Below, piece after piece: positions 49,612-63,090 of a stretch of DNA of 64,000 nt. The notes under the pieces are model-generated. The model was not told the origin of the DNA. It worked only from the letters and a program-made list of their open reading frames with translations, and searched no databases. This DNA comes from Aphelocoma coerulescens (Eukaryota > Chordata > Aves > Passeriformes > Corvidae): positions 91,496,004 to 91,560,003 of the forward strand of contig NC_091015.1 of NCBI RefSeq assembly GCF_041296385.1, given 5' to 3'. Made by a program: the position numbers and the translations under genes. Each line of letters starts with the position of its first letter. Positions within the stretch are counted from its first letter, which is position 1.

Positions 49612-52600
49612 AAGATTCACAGTCTAAACCTAGAGACCACAAAGACCATAAACTAGTTGTCTCTCTCCATGCCTTAGGAGGTTGGTACTTTATCAGCTCT
49701 CAGAAACTGATCTTTTTGAGAATTCGAAGTGACTGCCCCCACTCCAAATATTTTTCCATTTCTCAGGTACCAGCTGCACTCTCTCTCAGAAACAGTATCA
49801 CTGATACATATCTAATTGGTTCTTATAAATTCCAATTGGTTCTTCCAAATTTGTTTTTAAGATTTTTTTTCCTCTGTTCATTGATCTGAAGAAGGATTTG
49901 TTTGCCTGTTTTTTTCTAGCTATGGCAGTGGGTGTAACAAAAGAAGTGTTACTGCCACTTGTAAACTTTATCTTGTCTGTATCCTTACATTGTCATTGCA
50001 GCAGCAACGCTACAATTAAAAAGAGGTTATTGGCTTAAATTTGTTCAGTCAGAAGAAAATAGGGCCACCCTTGTTTCGCCTTCTTTAACTCAGAGATTAC
50101 ACAAAGGGTTATGCAATACAAAATTTTCTTTTTAACCTCATTAATTCTAGATAGCATTTTGTGAATAAATTCATTGTTTTATCTTGAATTTCCTTTATTT
50201 CTAGACAGATTTTTTAGTCATGCAGTTAGGCTTATGCTGCTTTTTTTAATAAAAAAAAAGAATAATGCATTAATAAATGTTTTTAAAAGTCATGTTTTGT
50301 ATGCACCTTTAATTAAAAGCTTATTTTCTAACACATTTTATCAGTAAGTATCAATATTTTACCATGTATTCCTTTGATATGTCAGCAGAATAAAAATGTA
50401 ATAAGATTAAAATTTGGATAAAGACTGATTCTTTTTGCAAACCTAAAATTCTCTGTGAAACCAGTATGAGGTTCGGAGAGTCAAGAACTATAGGAATGAT
50501 CAGAATTCAGTGTTACCAGAGATATATTCTAGATTCTCTTAGTGTTTGCTGATACTAGTGAGAGTGTCACTGATATGCCTTGAATTATGACCATTATTTT
50601 CAATATCGTAAATTTTCACTTCATTTAAAAAAGAAAGCGAAGTCACTCTAGCCATTCCTTGCACTGTATTTCTCACATCTTCCACATATACAAAATGAGT
50701 ATAGTATTCTCTTTTACTCCTGTACACAACACTAAGGTATGAGGTGGACTCTGAATTAAACATGGTAAGTTCTTGTGAGATTTTAAAATGTTCAATTTTC
50801 ACATTTATTTTTGCATTCATTTGGGTTTCAGTTTTATTTTGCAGTAAGATGTTTTCTTTAGAAATTTTTATTTCCTCTATGGAAGTTACTAAACAAGACT
50901 TAAAACCTCATTTGTATTTTAGAACGTTCTTATAAGAGGTATAAATAATTTATTTTTTACCAGAAAAAAATCACCAGCTACGTACAATTCAATACTTTAT
51001 CTAGTTTCCCATTAACATGGTGTTTGTCAGAAATTAGCAGGAGAAATCCATCTCCAGAAGCTGCAGTAAAAGTATTGAATCTAATTACTACATATAGCAC
51101 ACTGCATGTCATCTTCTAGACAGCACACTCAGCTAACTCTCGGAGTAAAAGAGGCATGGCACAAAAACAGAATAGCTCATATCTTTGGTGCTTAACTCTT
51201 TATATATGCAAATGTTTTTTTCATGGGAAGAAGTGGGTGTGAACAGCATATGCTTTTAAGCACACATTTGTTATACTTTTAATTCTGGGACAAAGTGCAA
51301 TACAAATCAAGAAGTGCTTTGTTTCCAGTGTTGAATACCCACAGCTGAAGCAGATTTTTAAAAAGCACAGCAAAGCTTTCAGACAATTAAATACCATCAT
51401 TTTTTCTTATACTTGGTGCCCACTAAGACCATCATGGCAGATTTTTCTAAATAACTCAGCAGGTGAGGTACTCGTTTGTCCTGAAATCTGACCGTTTGTT
51501 TGGATATGAAAATAAAACCCCAACCATTAAAAAATTCTGCCCCTTCACATATGCAAGTTCTTTCTCTCAGGGTTCAGCACTAAACTAGGCTGGGCTTTGA
51601 ATTCTACTATAGTGAAACAGGATCTAGCTTTGTTCTGAATTAAGGGAATTCAGTTCCAGCACTTGAGAGTTAACATCAGATTTTCATTCTATTCACAGAG
51701 ACAGGACTAATCTTTTCCAGTTTCCCTGTCCTCTGAGCCATCAAGAGACACTAATTTTAGCTGACATTGGATTCCTATTCATTTCTCTCATTCTAGAAGA
51801 GTGTTAAGACATTAGTGACAATGAAGAATTACTTGTCTGCATAGCATGCTGTGTATTGCAGCATTCACTACATGCAAGAAACTTTGAGGAGTGACAATGA
51901 TGGCTTGATGTGCACAAGACTTCAAAATTATTGATGTCACATGAAGAATATCAGGTTTTATATCAAGTTTTAATTGTCATTCATCTTGTTACCAAATTTG
52001 TCATGTTCTTGAACAGAATTAAGAACAATGTATTTGTCATATTAACTCATACTTCTATTGATACTTACAAAATTATTTCACAAACATAAAACCAATCAAG
52101 CAAGGCTGATAATTTTTAAATGCTACCTATATATTATTAATGCTTGCACTAAATCTGCAGCAACAGATCTTACATTTTGTCTTCCATACTTAAACACCAC
52201 ACATAGAACCATAAAATCATAACTATTCCTTTTTTAAAAAATACGATACAAAAAGGTATGATCAGAAAGCCATAAATGGAATTCAACATTTTCAGTCTTC
52301 TTTATGATTACTATGTGTTTTCCTTATATTTCTGCTTGTTTGAAGGTTTTGTAAGGTGAGAAGTCTTGAAATATTGATACAGTTATAATTACAAACATTT
52401 AATAATCTAACAGGATGTAAGATAAAAGCCACTTGAAGCTCTTTATAGCCTGAGGGACTATGTTGATTCCTTTCTGCACTCATTTCTTAAAGTATTAAAA
52501 ATGTGTTATTGGGAGTGCTCTGATAACTGCTCAGATGTCTATTTATTCAACCCTGCAATTGTTTATGTTAGAATTATGGACTTGGTTTTCTATTCAGACA

Positions 52601-55600
52601 GTTATTTAGTTTGCTTGCTTGCTGAGTCTTGAAGCTATTTTAGTTCAAATTATATTAGAGCATCACATACAAAAGAATTCTTTGTTCACAGCCTATCCAA
52701 CAAAATAGAGAGGGCTTCAGAGGCATCTATAGCTCCAGGGCCCAGTAAATTAGGTCTTGACTAGAAAAATAAAAAGAATAAAAATTGCCATATATAAGAG
52801 GGTGGATTGGATGTGCTGTCTTCCACTAAGAAAAAGGAAACTGCATTCTCTTATAAATTGAAAGTGTGTTTATTTTACAAACTTTTACAAAAAGTCACAT
52901 ATTCTTAGAAAACAGTATCTACTCTAAGATAAAAAAGCACTCTGGTTTATATTCTATCTGTGGCCCAGATGACATTTTTCTATGATGAAAAAGAAAGAAG
53001 GAAATCAGATGAGAAATCTCTATGGAATTTACATTATCTTGGCAACTATCCATTTTTACACCAGCTAGGAAAACTGTGGAGGTGCATGGCTCCAAAGCAT
53101 CTAAATTTTGCCACACCCTTATTGTTGTACAACATTACAGTCTGAAAGTGGGAATTATTTGCAAAAGCTCTTTCAAAATAGAATGTTTTTCTTCTCTTCC
53201 TTCTCTGCTAGTGCCCTTTTTCAAAAGGTTGAAAATCAATTTACAGGGTATTCTTCTACTGAAGCAGACACTGAAAGATATTTTGGGAAGGCTGAGACAT
53301 GAAAACTCTAGTATCATCAAAATATTGCTTTTTTGCCCTTACCCTTTTAATGATCGTATTCTGAAGCAGATATCCTTTTAAATGCTATTCACAGAGAAGA
53401 ACCCATTTGTTTTGTTTCCTGTAGATATCTTATTAGCTATGTCATTTTCCTTCACATTTATGTTTACATAGCTGAAGCATAGAAATAGGTAGAAAGTGAT
53501 AAAATTAGCTTTATGTACAATTTTGATAGTTTTGCATTGAACATTATTCCTCTCTACTAATACGAGCAGTAGAAGGAGGATTATCATTAATTAGATTGAT
53601 TAACTCAATATTATAGTGAGACAGAATGTGGGTTTATTCATGTCTAGGTAAGGCCATTTGCAAAGTCTTCTACATTGTTTTAGAAAAATCTTATTCTATG
53701 TTGCATTTTCCATTTTTTCAGTATTCACCCACATGAAGATTGTACATACCCTATCCTTTAGTCCTAGTTAATAATATTTCAATTTCTAATTTCTTCCTTC
53801 ACATTTCCCAGGGATGAGGATCCAATTTTAGTTTTATTTCAGAGCTCATTACAAGGACATTTTGTTTTGATCCCTTTGAAGTTCTTTAAAAGATCAGGTC
53901 CCTGCATACCATTTGTATATTTAAAAAAAAAACCCCAACAAATAGTAAAATGAAACAAAACAACATAACAACAGCAACAACAACAAGAGCAGGAAGAACT
54001 AAGTCTTACTGGAAACACTGAAAAATAATAGTGTATTTTAAATATGACAGGTACTAGTTTTGATTCATCTGTATTATAACCATGCATCTTTAAACCATTA
54101 TATATTACTTAGTTAAAATTTTATATACCTGTTGAATTCATTAATGTAGTAAGCTAAAAGCTCATTCTTTAATGCTTCATAGGGTGTTACTTTGGACCAG
54201 GAGGGAATTGTTTCTAATTTAAGAACCTTTGTCAGAAGCTATCAATCAGAATTATAGATAGCTTTTCATTACAGCAATGAGATATTGATTTTTTTTTCCT
54301 ATAATGACATGGGCGAATGCCTTTTTTCTTAAAAATGGTAGTATTTTTTTTTGTTTTTGTTTTTTTCAATATTCAGCTAAAGAAGGATATTCACAACCCA
54401 ATCTTTTAAACTATCAGTAGTGACAACGGTCTGAAGCAATGACAGAATAGGGAAATAATAGATTGGTAAGGGGATTGATAAATCAGTCACGTTTCAGGGT
54501 TTACTATAAGGTGTTTAAGAGCCAACCAAAGAAATGTTTATGCTGTTTAACTTTGGGAGTTACAGAATGATGACCTGTGTGGCATCGCTGAGCTTTCAGG
54601 CAGCAGCAGCCTGCTAGACAGAGTCCAATGGTTACAACAATGACCCTGATCTCGGAGGTGTGGGGGCTGTAGCACACCACCTATATTTCAAAAAGGGGAA
54701 ATAAAAATGAAACTATGAGACTATTTAGCCTGGTTTAAACCTTGAAAGATTTTAGCACTAATTAATAATTGGGGCATGCATCAGTAAAAGACAAGAGTGT
54801 AACGAATATCAGGCACGAATTTACTGAGATTCCATGTCCTTCTGAGATAGAATGGAGGCTTATTGAATGGAAGAAGTGGCAAATATGATACAACATCATT
54901 TCAGTAATATTTTGATGGCACCATATGGCTTGAAATTCCTACAACCAACTAGAAAAATACATTTTAGAAGACCTTTATGAAATATTAGTAACAAAAACTG
55001 CAAATTAATTACCAAACATTCATCGCAGCACTGAAAATATGCCAAAGCTAAATGTAGTAGGAGTTATGAATACTCAGAAGATCCAAATTGGACAGGAGAG
55101 TGAAATCCAGAAAGAAAAATTAGGTCAGGATCTGATCTACTGGGTAAGGTCAAGAAAGGCGAGTTCTTCATTGGATCCAACGAATGGTGTCCATGTCCTT
55201 CCAAATGAAAGAATTAGCTTAATCTCCATCATGTTTAGCTTAGCACAACATTTCTTGCAAACTTATAAACCTCAGAGGAAAAAAAGAAAAAGTAGAAGTC
55301 ATTGCAGATCAACAACTTGATAGCTTTAGAACATTATCCGTGCCTTTTAATCAAGTCCTATGCAAAAAAAAAATTGAAATTAATATTAACTGAGATTTAA
55401 TATATTGCTTACTAAGGTTAGTGCATTTAAGGAAGTAAAAAAAATTAGCTTTTTACATTTCTATCCCTGGGCAAACTGCAACTCCTCTTCTGAGATGAGA
55501 AAAATAATATATAAAGGCCTCTTAAAATAACTGCTTTTGTGCAGAAGTTTTGTTTGTACGTATGAATAATGGCTTCTCTTCTCAGGCCTGAGAAGGCAAT

Positions 55601-55734
55601 TTCAAAGTGAGTGTAGACTACCAGGAAACAGAAAATGTCTTTCGGTCTTTTAGCCAAGATACAGCATGAAAGCATCACAGATCTTTTTTTGGCAATGTAA
55701 CATTTCCTGCTTCTGAGAGTCAGGCACTTTACAG
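49612..55734. other. AT-rich non-coding stretch
   Basis: No gene supported. Contains (CAA)4 at 53975-53986 in an A/C-rich patch and a T-rich tract near 54340-54366. Open frames up to about 119 codons (around 53022-53381) overlap others in different frames and show no domain. Confidence 0.55.
53975..53986 (+). repeat. (CAA)4 in an A/C-rich patch
   Basis: Short CAA array within 53930-53987, which is almost free of T and G. Confidence 0.85.
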
Positions 55735-55988
55735 TGGTGTATGGCAGGAGAACACAAGACCACAGACAAAGCCAGAAACTAGGCAGGGTCCAGCCTGATA
55801 TAAGAAAAAAATTCAAAGACTGGAACAGGTTGCCCAGATCCTGTATGCAGCCTCCACTCTTGAATACCTTCAAAAGCATCTAGAAAATGGCAAGTATTCT
55901 GGTCTCATATCACAGCCAACCCTGCTTTAGCAGGGAATTGGACTAAAAACTTTCTGAGATTCTTTCCAATCTGAGTTATCCTATAAAC
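55735..55988 (+). mobile_element. CR1 LINE 3' end, plus strand
   Basis: Sense-strand CR1: GGCAGGAGAACACAAGACCA, then CTGATATAAG, then GACTGGAACAGGTTGCCCAG, then ACCCTGCTTTAGCAGGGAAT, then TTGGACTA and ATTCTTTCCAATCTGAG, ending near TATCCTATAAAC, a decayed octamer tail. It is opposite in orientation to the other well-preserved CR1 copies. The 144-codon minus-strand frame at 55445-55879 overlaps it and is incidental. Confidence 0.82.
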
Positions 55989-58900
55989 ACAGAACCAGCA
56001 GCTTTTCATATCATTAGCTAAGAGGGTCTTCCTCATGCCTCTCTCTGGTCTGTATTTCACTCGTAATAACCAAGTGTGGATTACAGTCTTACATGTGTAG
56101 TGAACTTCAAGTTTCCAACTTTTTACAGATTGTGAGGGGGAAATTCTAAGCACACACATACTATTTTGGACTTAAACCAGACTCACTAAGTGAAACACGT
56201 TGTACTCTAAATGTCACTTTTTTGTGTCCAATTTAGTGCCTGTTGATGCCTAAATTGTATGTGTTGGTCTGCTTCTTTCTAGCTCTCAAGGCATTGTATA
56301 GCTGCATTACAGTCCACCACAGTGAGAATACCTTTTATTAAAAAAACAGGGAAGCCAATATGGTCTTTTCTGTTTGGCCTTTCTCATTCCTAGCCATGTT
56401 TACTTTACTGCCCTCTCATTCTTTCCTTTTACTCACTGTTGCAAAGAAAAAACTTTCTCTATCAGCAGAGAAAATAGACAATCTTTTAATATGTCTTCTT
56501 ACTTTCTCAAAGTTTCTTTTGAACTAAATAGAATTTGGGGGGAGGGGTGAAGGGGGAAGATTTATATATACATTACATGTTTCCTGTCTGGGCAGAGGGA
56601 GAAATAGGTTTGATGGGAGAGTGAAATAATAAATGTTTCTTTCTTTTCACTAGGACAGATCTTACTCATATGAAGTCATAGGCAAATATCAGGGTTAAAT
56701 TAAATAATATCTTACACTTCATTTATATTAATACCTTAAAAATTAAGAGATTCTCTGGAGACTGTTATGAATGGGGTTCCATAGTTTCAGAGGTCTGTAG
56801 AGTCACCCTTAAAGTATCAAGAACAGAGAGCATACAGTAATATGAACTACATACAGTGACTGTAAGAATTTAATTTCTTATTTGTTTCTCTAATATTAGA
56901 TGAAGGACAGTTCTGAGACCTCCTGCTTCTCTAGGCCTGCTTCTTCAAAATGTCAGTGATTTGAATGAAAAGGATTTAGAAAGAACAAGTTGCACCATTC
57001 TTTCTATTTGTGTTGAAAGTTTGATCAAACCTGCCAAAAAAATTAATCTTGTCATGGAGATGTCTGGGTTGTGTATGTCCTAAACATAACCATTCAGAGC
57101 TGGACAATTCTATTCCTTAAACAAAACTACCTGATCTGAACAGAGAGAGCAGATGCTTTAGCAAGGTATAATTGCCCAGTTTTTCTTTTTACTGTGATAT
57201 CTTGCACTTAAACTTTGTTAGTAAACTATTAATTACAAGTAAATATTGGTAGTAGAAAAAAAAGGTAAATGAAATTTCAAATTCATCCCTGCTTAGTCTT
57301 CATAATTCACAAAGACTTAGCCTCATTTTTAGAAAAATATGAATACTTGCTGACTGAATCTTTTCTTGAATATTTTGAGGTTTTTGGACGTTTTAGCAGA
57401 CTCTTTTCTGTTACCAAACACTGTTTTCTTTCTTTTCCTGCATAAATCTCATTTCTCATAAGAAATAAATAATGTCTCTTTATCTATATCAACTATATTT
57501 ACATAAGCTTTCCCTACATGTAGCTGTAGATGGTCCTAAAACATAAAAGACATAATGTTTTTGAAAAGCATATTTCAAAAGATAGATAAAGCTAAATCGT
57601 CCTCTGGAATCTAAATGTTTGTACTTCATGTGCTGGGAGTCAAAAGCTAACCTTTGATACCGTCATAATGTGCAGGAAATCTTCACTATCCAATTTCTGG
57701 CCCTTGTGAAAATTTCTCACTCCTTTCTACAATTGCCAGTTTGGCACTACTGATTTCCAGTATGACTATGAATAAACCATATCTTACCTGCATTCTGGTG
57801 TCACTATTCTCTGAGCATCATGCTTAAAGCTTGACTCTTTATCCACAAGAAACTTTGTCATGGCTGCAGGATAAGTATACAGAGAGCACAGACACTTCTG
57901 AATATAAGGTTTGGTGACTTTTCCATTCTTTCATTATTACATATCTGGAAAAAACAGATTGTAAAAGATGGGTTGGTTTGTCATGTTTCTAAAGCTACAT
58001 CAGAAGCATCTGAGTGTGATCTTCAGATTCATAATTAACATTTCTTTCACATATTCTTCAGGTTTTTTCTTTGGAGATTTAACCATTATGACAGCAGTTA
58101 TTTCAACCCACCTTTTGGGCAGAGAGGAAACCTGTACAAAGGAATGCTTCTTATTTTGCTTCTGGCAGTATTTTGAAAAAAACGCTTGTGATTGGAGACC
58201 TGGATATTTCTTAGGAACTCACAGAGTCCAAGCATCTAATTTTTCTCTTCCTAAAGACAGCTTATAGGTTTACATTTCAAGTTAAAGTCATGACAGCTAA
58301 GTAACCCTGCAAGTAATTCCGTAAAATATCTTCATATTTTCCATTATAGAATTTCAAAGATAAATAAAATGTAGTTCTGTCACTATTAAATGAGTTATTT
58401 AAAAAAATTTAAATTTAAATAACGAATGAAGCGTTGGAAGCTTCTTATGAAACAGAAAAATACCTCAGTACAAACTCAAGTAACAGATACTCCTCAGTTG
58501 GTCCCATGCTTATGTAAATATCTGTGAAATAAACATAAATAATGGTGAAAGCAATTGCAGATTATTTATATGACAAAACTGGGAGCTGAATAATTTTCCA
58601 CACAAAATATATTTAACTGAAGACTCTTCAGGGTAATTGAAATGTATAATTAAAGTGATATACGGCAAGATAGTATTTGAAATGCCCGGACAAATATCTG
58701 CTTGAACAAACCTTAAAAATATACAACAGAGAATACATTAATATACCATGATCCTGTTCCTTATGGTTAAGATTTATTATCTATGTATTGCAAAAAGATT
58801 AAAAACTCTGTTGCTTTAAAATATTGAAAAGTTCCTAACAATCCCTTTAGAGGAATCATATTTCTCTTGGTAAGAGAAATGATCTGCTATGTGTAAATAT

Positions 58901-59310
58901 TTGTAAAGATTTTTCATTACTTCCAAAAACATTATGGAAACCAACAAGTTATATTTAATCACTTATAGCAATTTATTTATTAACAATTAATTTATGAGTT
59001 TTGCATTTAAATTATACAACCTACAGCAAAGCAACTGTTTTATAAACCTGAATTGACATGTGCATTAAACAAAGCATCATTGAAATCAAATTTGAAGAGA
59101 AAATATTTCTTAGAAAGTTATATCCTTCTCTTGTTCTTCATGTGATGTTACCATATACTGTTCTCCCCTACATGTTTGACATACTGAAACAAATCTAATT
59201 CTGTTCTGTAAGCAAAATTGCAACATAATTTTTACTTCCAGTAAAAATTGTCTTTAAGAAGAGGTCAGAAAAATTTAGGAAAAAGTAATATATACTGTGG
59301 AAATACTCAC
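55989..59310. other. AT-rich non-coding stretch
   Basis: No gene recognised. If the candidate promoter at 59541-59661 is real, this would be the start of the first intron of its leftward transcript. An AT-rich inverted repeat with 10-bp arms lies at 58393-58422. Confidence 0.5.
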
Positions 59311-59311
59311 A

Positions 59312-59540
59312 GCTTTTTACCGGCTAAGCTCGTAGTTCAATGCCTTAGAAAGCCTTGGGCAGCCTAGAGAGGTAGCACGGGCAATCCAGCATTTCAGTAG
59401 CTCTGAAAGCAGCAAATAGTAGCTGCAAAGCTGATAACACCAGCAAAAGCAAAGAGGGAGAAATACAGTCTTCAGCTTGCCTAATTCCTGCAATTGGAAG
59501 CTTTCAAATAGAGACAAACGCAGATGTTCGCAGAAGGGGT
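59312..59540 (-). other. Candidate non-coding first exon
   Basis: On the minus strand, downstream of the GC-rich block, a CpG-containing stretch runs to a splice donor, GCT|GTGAGT (exon end 59312). An alternative donor, CCG|GTAAAA, would end it at 59322. The longest frame (about 77 codons) has no ATG start. The only clear ATG I see (59392) opens a 15-codon upstream ORF ending at 59345. This pattern suits a 5'UTR exon. There is no transcript evidence, the 5' end is a guess from the spacing of the promoter boxes, and no gene name can be given. Confidence 0.4.
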
Positions 59541-59661
59541 GCAAAGCCAAAGAGGGTGGGGAGAAGAGGGCGGAGAAGGGGAAAAGGGAGGACTGGGGGC
59601 GGACCCGGGGTGATCGGCCAATCAGACACTGCTAAAGGGTTTGAGTTACATTTGGCTTTGC
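59541..59661 (-). promoter_or_regulatory. Candidate TATA-less promoter core
   Basis: This is the most CpG- and GC-rich stretch in the window. It has GC boxes at 59566-59574 (GAGGGCGGA) and 59595-59603 (GGGGGCGGA), and a textbook CCAAT box in CGGCCAATCAG (CCAAT at 59618-59622). There is no TATA box. It is bracketed by an 11-bp inverted repeat, GCAAAGCCAAA at 59541-59551 and its complement at 59651-59661. CCAAT boxes usually lie about 60-100 bp upstream of the start and work in either direction. With a donor found only on the left side, I favour leftward transcription. A bidirectional promoter is possible. Confidence 0.5.
59618..59622 (+). promoter_or_regulatory. CCAAT box (NF-Y type)
   Basis: CCAAT within CGGCCAATCAG matches the extended NF-Y consensus, 15 bases from a GC box. 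Confidence 0.55.
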
Positions 59662-62018
59662 CCGCTCTTGGAACAAAGGAGTTCAGAGCACATGGCAGAA
59701 GGAAGTCCTGGCTTGTCTTGGGGAGGGGGAAGGGAAGCTCAGAACAGGCAGCAACAATATACTATTTTTAGTTTTGCTAGTGTCTATACTGTATATTGGC
59801 TTTGAGAGTGCTGCAAAAAAACTAAGTGCTAAATTTCTTCTGACAGCACAAATATATTTTTTTAAAATGCTTGCAATATTTAAGGCTTCCCTTCAAAAAA
59901 CCAGAATTTCTAAAATAATGTTTACCTTTATAAATATATCCTTACAGAGGCTTTATCAGTCTAATATATCTTAACAGGTAAAATTTCATAAGTTTTAAGA
60001 AAAACTAAAATCTAAAAGAAACAGCAAAATGATCATGCAGTAAATTTAAATGGAAAGAAATTGCAAGTTAAAAATTCTCACATAATTTTATTTCTGCTCT
60101 TTCAGGTACATATTATAATTTTCCATGGTGTTATCGAACCACCTCTGTGTAGTCAACTACATGGATACAAAGTTGATGGAAAAACTCATCATTCTGAGGA
60201 GGTGCTATTTTTTGCTGCTGTGTTGACCAAGTTATTTTTACCTTCCTCTGTATCATAATGTGTCATCCATTTCCCAGGCTCATCAGAGCATATTCACCCA
60301 AAAAAAGTTATCTGCCATTCTATCTAAATGGGGATAGCTGATACACTTGATTGTTCCTGCCCTTCTTCTATTTTTGTGATCTTTTACACTAAAGATCTTA
60401 ATTGCTAAGGTACTGAAGTGCTTTGTGATTCAGGTTATGTCAGTATGGTCCCTTCTAGATTAGATATTTATTAAATGGATGGCTGTAATCACAGCTGGGT
60501 ATATTTGATGGGTCAGGAGGTCTTCTCGAGTGCTATAGTCCTAAAACTAAATGTGATTACATAAGGTGGGAAGTAGTAAAGATATTTAATTACTAAATCA
60601 CATAGGCTGTTATTTGTGAAGGCAGTGATGCATCATGAATAAGGCAAATGGAGCACATTGCTTTTATCCTCTCCTTTCAGTGAGCAAGGACACCTCCATC
60701 ATTCCTCTGTTGGCTGTTTATCCTGTCAGTGGGGATTGTTCTTGTGAGCATTGTACAAATTAGATTCTTCCTTCTAAACAAGACAGGGTTCTAAAATGCA
60801 TTGCCATGCTTGTTAAAACAGCTATTAGCCTCCTTCTTAAGCAACTTTTCTGAAACTCATTTTGATATTCTCTGTACTTTTATTGAAGAGATATCTTCTT
60901 CTGATGATTATTTTTGTCAGGTTATCCCCATGTTCAGGTTGTCCCCATGTTCTTGGGACTGCAAGGTGATAGCTGCCTAGGTCTTGACCTACCTAGTTGA
61001 ATGGGCATAGTAAACTACTGGACAAGAGAAACTCCTGGATGTGATGAGATGGGTGTATGGGAATCTAACAACAGTAACAGAAGTGCCATGAGAGTATGGC
61101 TGGATTTCATTGACGGCTCAGGAGCAGGTATGCAAGAAACAGACGAACTTTACAGGAGGTGAGAAGGGCCTTTTGGAAAGGGAATCTTGCAAGGCCCAAC
61201 ATACCGAGAAAATCATATCAGCAATAGCACATGGCTGAGAACACCTGTCTAACAGTAGCAGAATTACTATATTAACGGTATCATTATTAGAAGAGAATTA
61301 TAACAGAATTATTGTTATAACAGTACCAGATTAGAGTACAGATGTGTGTGAAAAGTAATTAGGGACATATTGTTTATTTGGTAGGGAACAGTAGTAAAAA
61401 GAAAAAAACCTAAGAGAGAAAAAAGGGGAAAAGAACGCAGCAGGCAAGGATGGGTTGGGGGTATCTAGGTGGAGCGGTCAGTGGTCCTGGTGCTTGATTA
61501 CCACCCCTGGGCAGCACAGCAAAACAGAACTGTTATTCTGCCTACAAATAATGTGGAGAACCTGCTTCTGCTCTTAGGTGGACTAAGGACATCCAGACAC
61601 CTTTGTTTGCTTATTGGAGAATGTCTAGACAGTCCTCTTACTGTCACCTTTTCATTACCCCTTCTGGGTCTCATGACACCACCACCTTCCACACAGCTAC
61701 CCAGCACAGTTCTAGTCTGTGTGACTGACATATAACTAAAAGCCCAGAACAGATATGTACTTGAGACTGTTTCAAATGGATGCATTGTTGTAGGTAAAAT
61801 TGGATTAACACTGCATCAGTCCCTATAAAGCTGAGAACAGGTGAACAGAAAAATTACACAAAATTATACATAAAAAACAGTCTTCTAGTTCTATTCTGGT
61901 ACTTTGCAGTCCAACAACAATGAACAATGAAAACTTTTCAGACTACACAGTGTAACTTTGAAAACCTTCAGCTACACTGATTTTCAGACTGTTTGGTCTA
62001 CAATGATACACTGGAGAG
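59662..62018. other. Non-coding stretch right of the candidate promoter
   Basis: G-rich to about 59735, then AT-rich. No gene or repeat is recognised before the CR1 at 62019. Confidence 0.55.
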
Positions 62019-63090
62019 TCATGGAGTCATAGAGTAAACTGAGTTGGAAGAGACCCACCAGGATCATTGATTCCAGCTCCTAGCCCTGCATAGGACTGTC
62101 CCCAAGAATCACACCATGTGCCCAACTGTACTGTCCAAACCCTTGTCGAACTCTGTCAGGATTTGTGTTTTGACCACTTCTCTGGGAAGCCTGTTCCAGT
62201 GCCTGACCACCCTCTGGTTGAAGAACCTTTTCCTTATAGCCAACCTAAACTTCCCCTGACACAAATTCAGGCCATTCTCTCAGGTCCTGTCACTGGGCAC
62301 CACAGAGAAGAGATCGGTGCCTGCCCCTCCTCTCCCCGTCATGAAAAAGTTGGTGCAGTGAGGTCTCCCCTCAGTCTCCTCTTCTCAAGGCTGAACAGAA
62401 AAAGTGATCTCAGCCACTCCTCATGCAGCTTCCTCTCAAAGCCCCTTACCATCTTTGTCACCCTCCTCTGGATTCTCTCTAACAGCTTAATGTCTTTCTT
62501 ACATTGTGGCACCCAAAACTGCCCCCAGCACTCAAAGTGAGGCCACCCCAGTGCAGAGCAGAGCAGGACAATCCCCTCCCTTGCCCGGCTGGTGATGCTG
62601 TGCCTGATGCCCCCCAGGACAGGGTTGGCCCTCCTGGCTGCCAGGGCACTGCTGACTCATGGTCAATTTGCCATGGACAGGACCCCCAGTAAGTCTATCC
62701 ATACATCCAGTGTTGGCCTATCACAGGTGCAGAATCCAATACTCTCCCTTGGTGAACTTCACATGGTTGGTGATTGTCCAGCCCTCTCATTTGCCGAGGT
62801 CTCTCTGCAGGGCCTCCCTTCCTTAGAGGGAGTCAACAGCTCCTTCCAGATTTATATCATCTGCCAGCTTGCTTAGTATCCCTTCCAGTCCTGCATCCAA
62901 GATGTTTATGAAGCTGTTGAAGAGCACAGAGCTGAGGATGGAGCCCTGAGGAGCCCCACTAGTGAGAGGTCACCAGTCTGATGTCACCCCATTCACTATA
63001 ACCCTTTGTGCCGACCTGTGAGCCAGTTGATCGCCCATCACATGATATGTTTATCCAGCTGTGTGCTAGACATTTTGTTCAGCATCACTT
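62019..63090 (-). mobile_element. CR1 LINE, 5'-truncated, minus strand
   Basis: Starts with a decayed CR1 tail in reverse (TCATGGAGTCATAGAGT) and continues through 3'UTR and ORF2 C-terminal text. On the minus strand near 62350-62410 it reads LFSLEKRRLRGDL, a hallmark near the end of CR1 ORF2. CTGGTGATGCTGTGCCTGAT and GGAGCCCTGAGGAGCCCCACT-like text follow further right. The frame is broken. The right end fades between about 63060 and 63200. This copy belongs to a CR1 subfamily different from the 13688 copy, judging by its distinct 3'UTR. Confidence 0.9.

Noticed and set aside
53022..53381. 119-codon plus-strand open frame
   Set aside because: It overlaps two other plus frames and one minus frame, with no domain and AT-rich composition.
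55445..55879. 144-codon minus-strand open frame
   Set aside because: Its upstream part is antisense to a CR1 3' end and the rest is hydrophobic low-information sequence.
62118..62540. 140-codon plus-strand open frame
   Set aside because: It is antisense to the CR1 ORF2/3'UTR in a GC-rich LINE copy.
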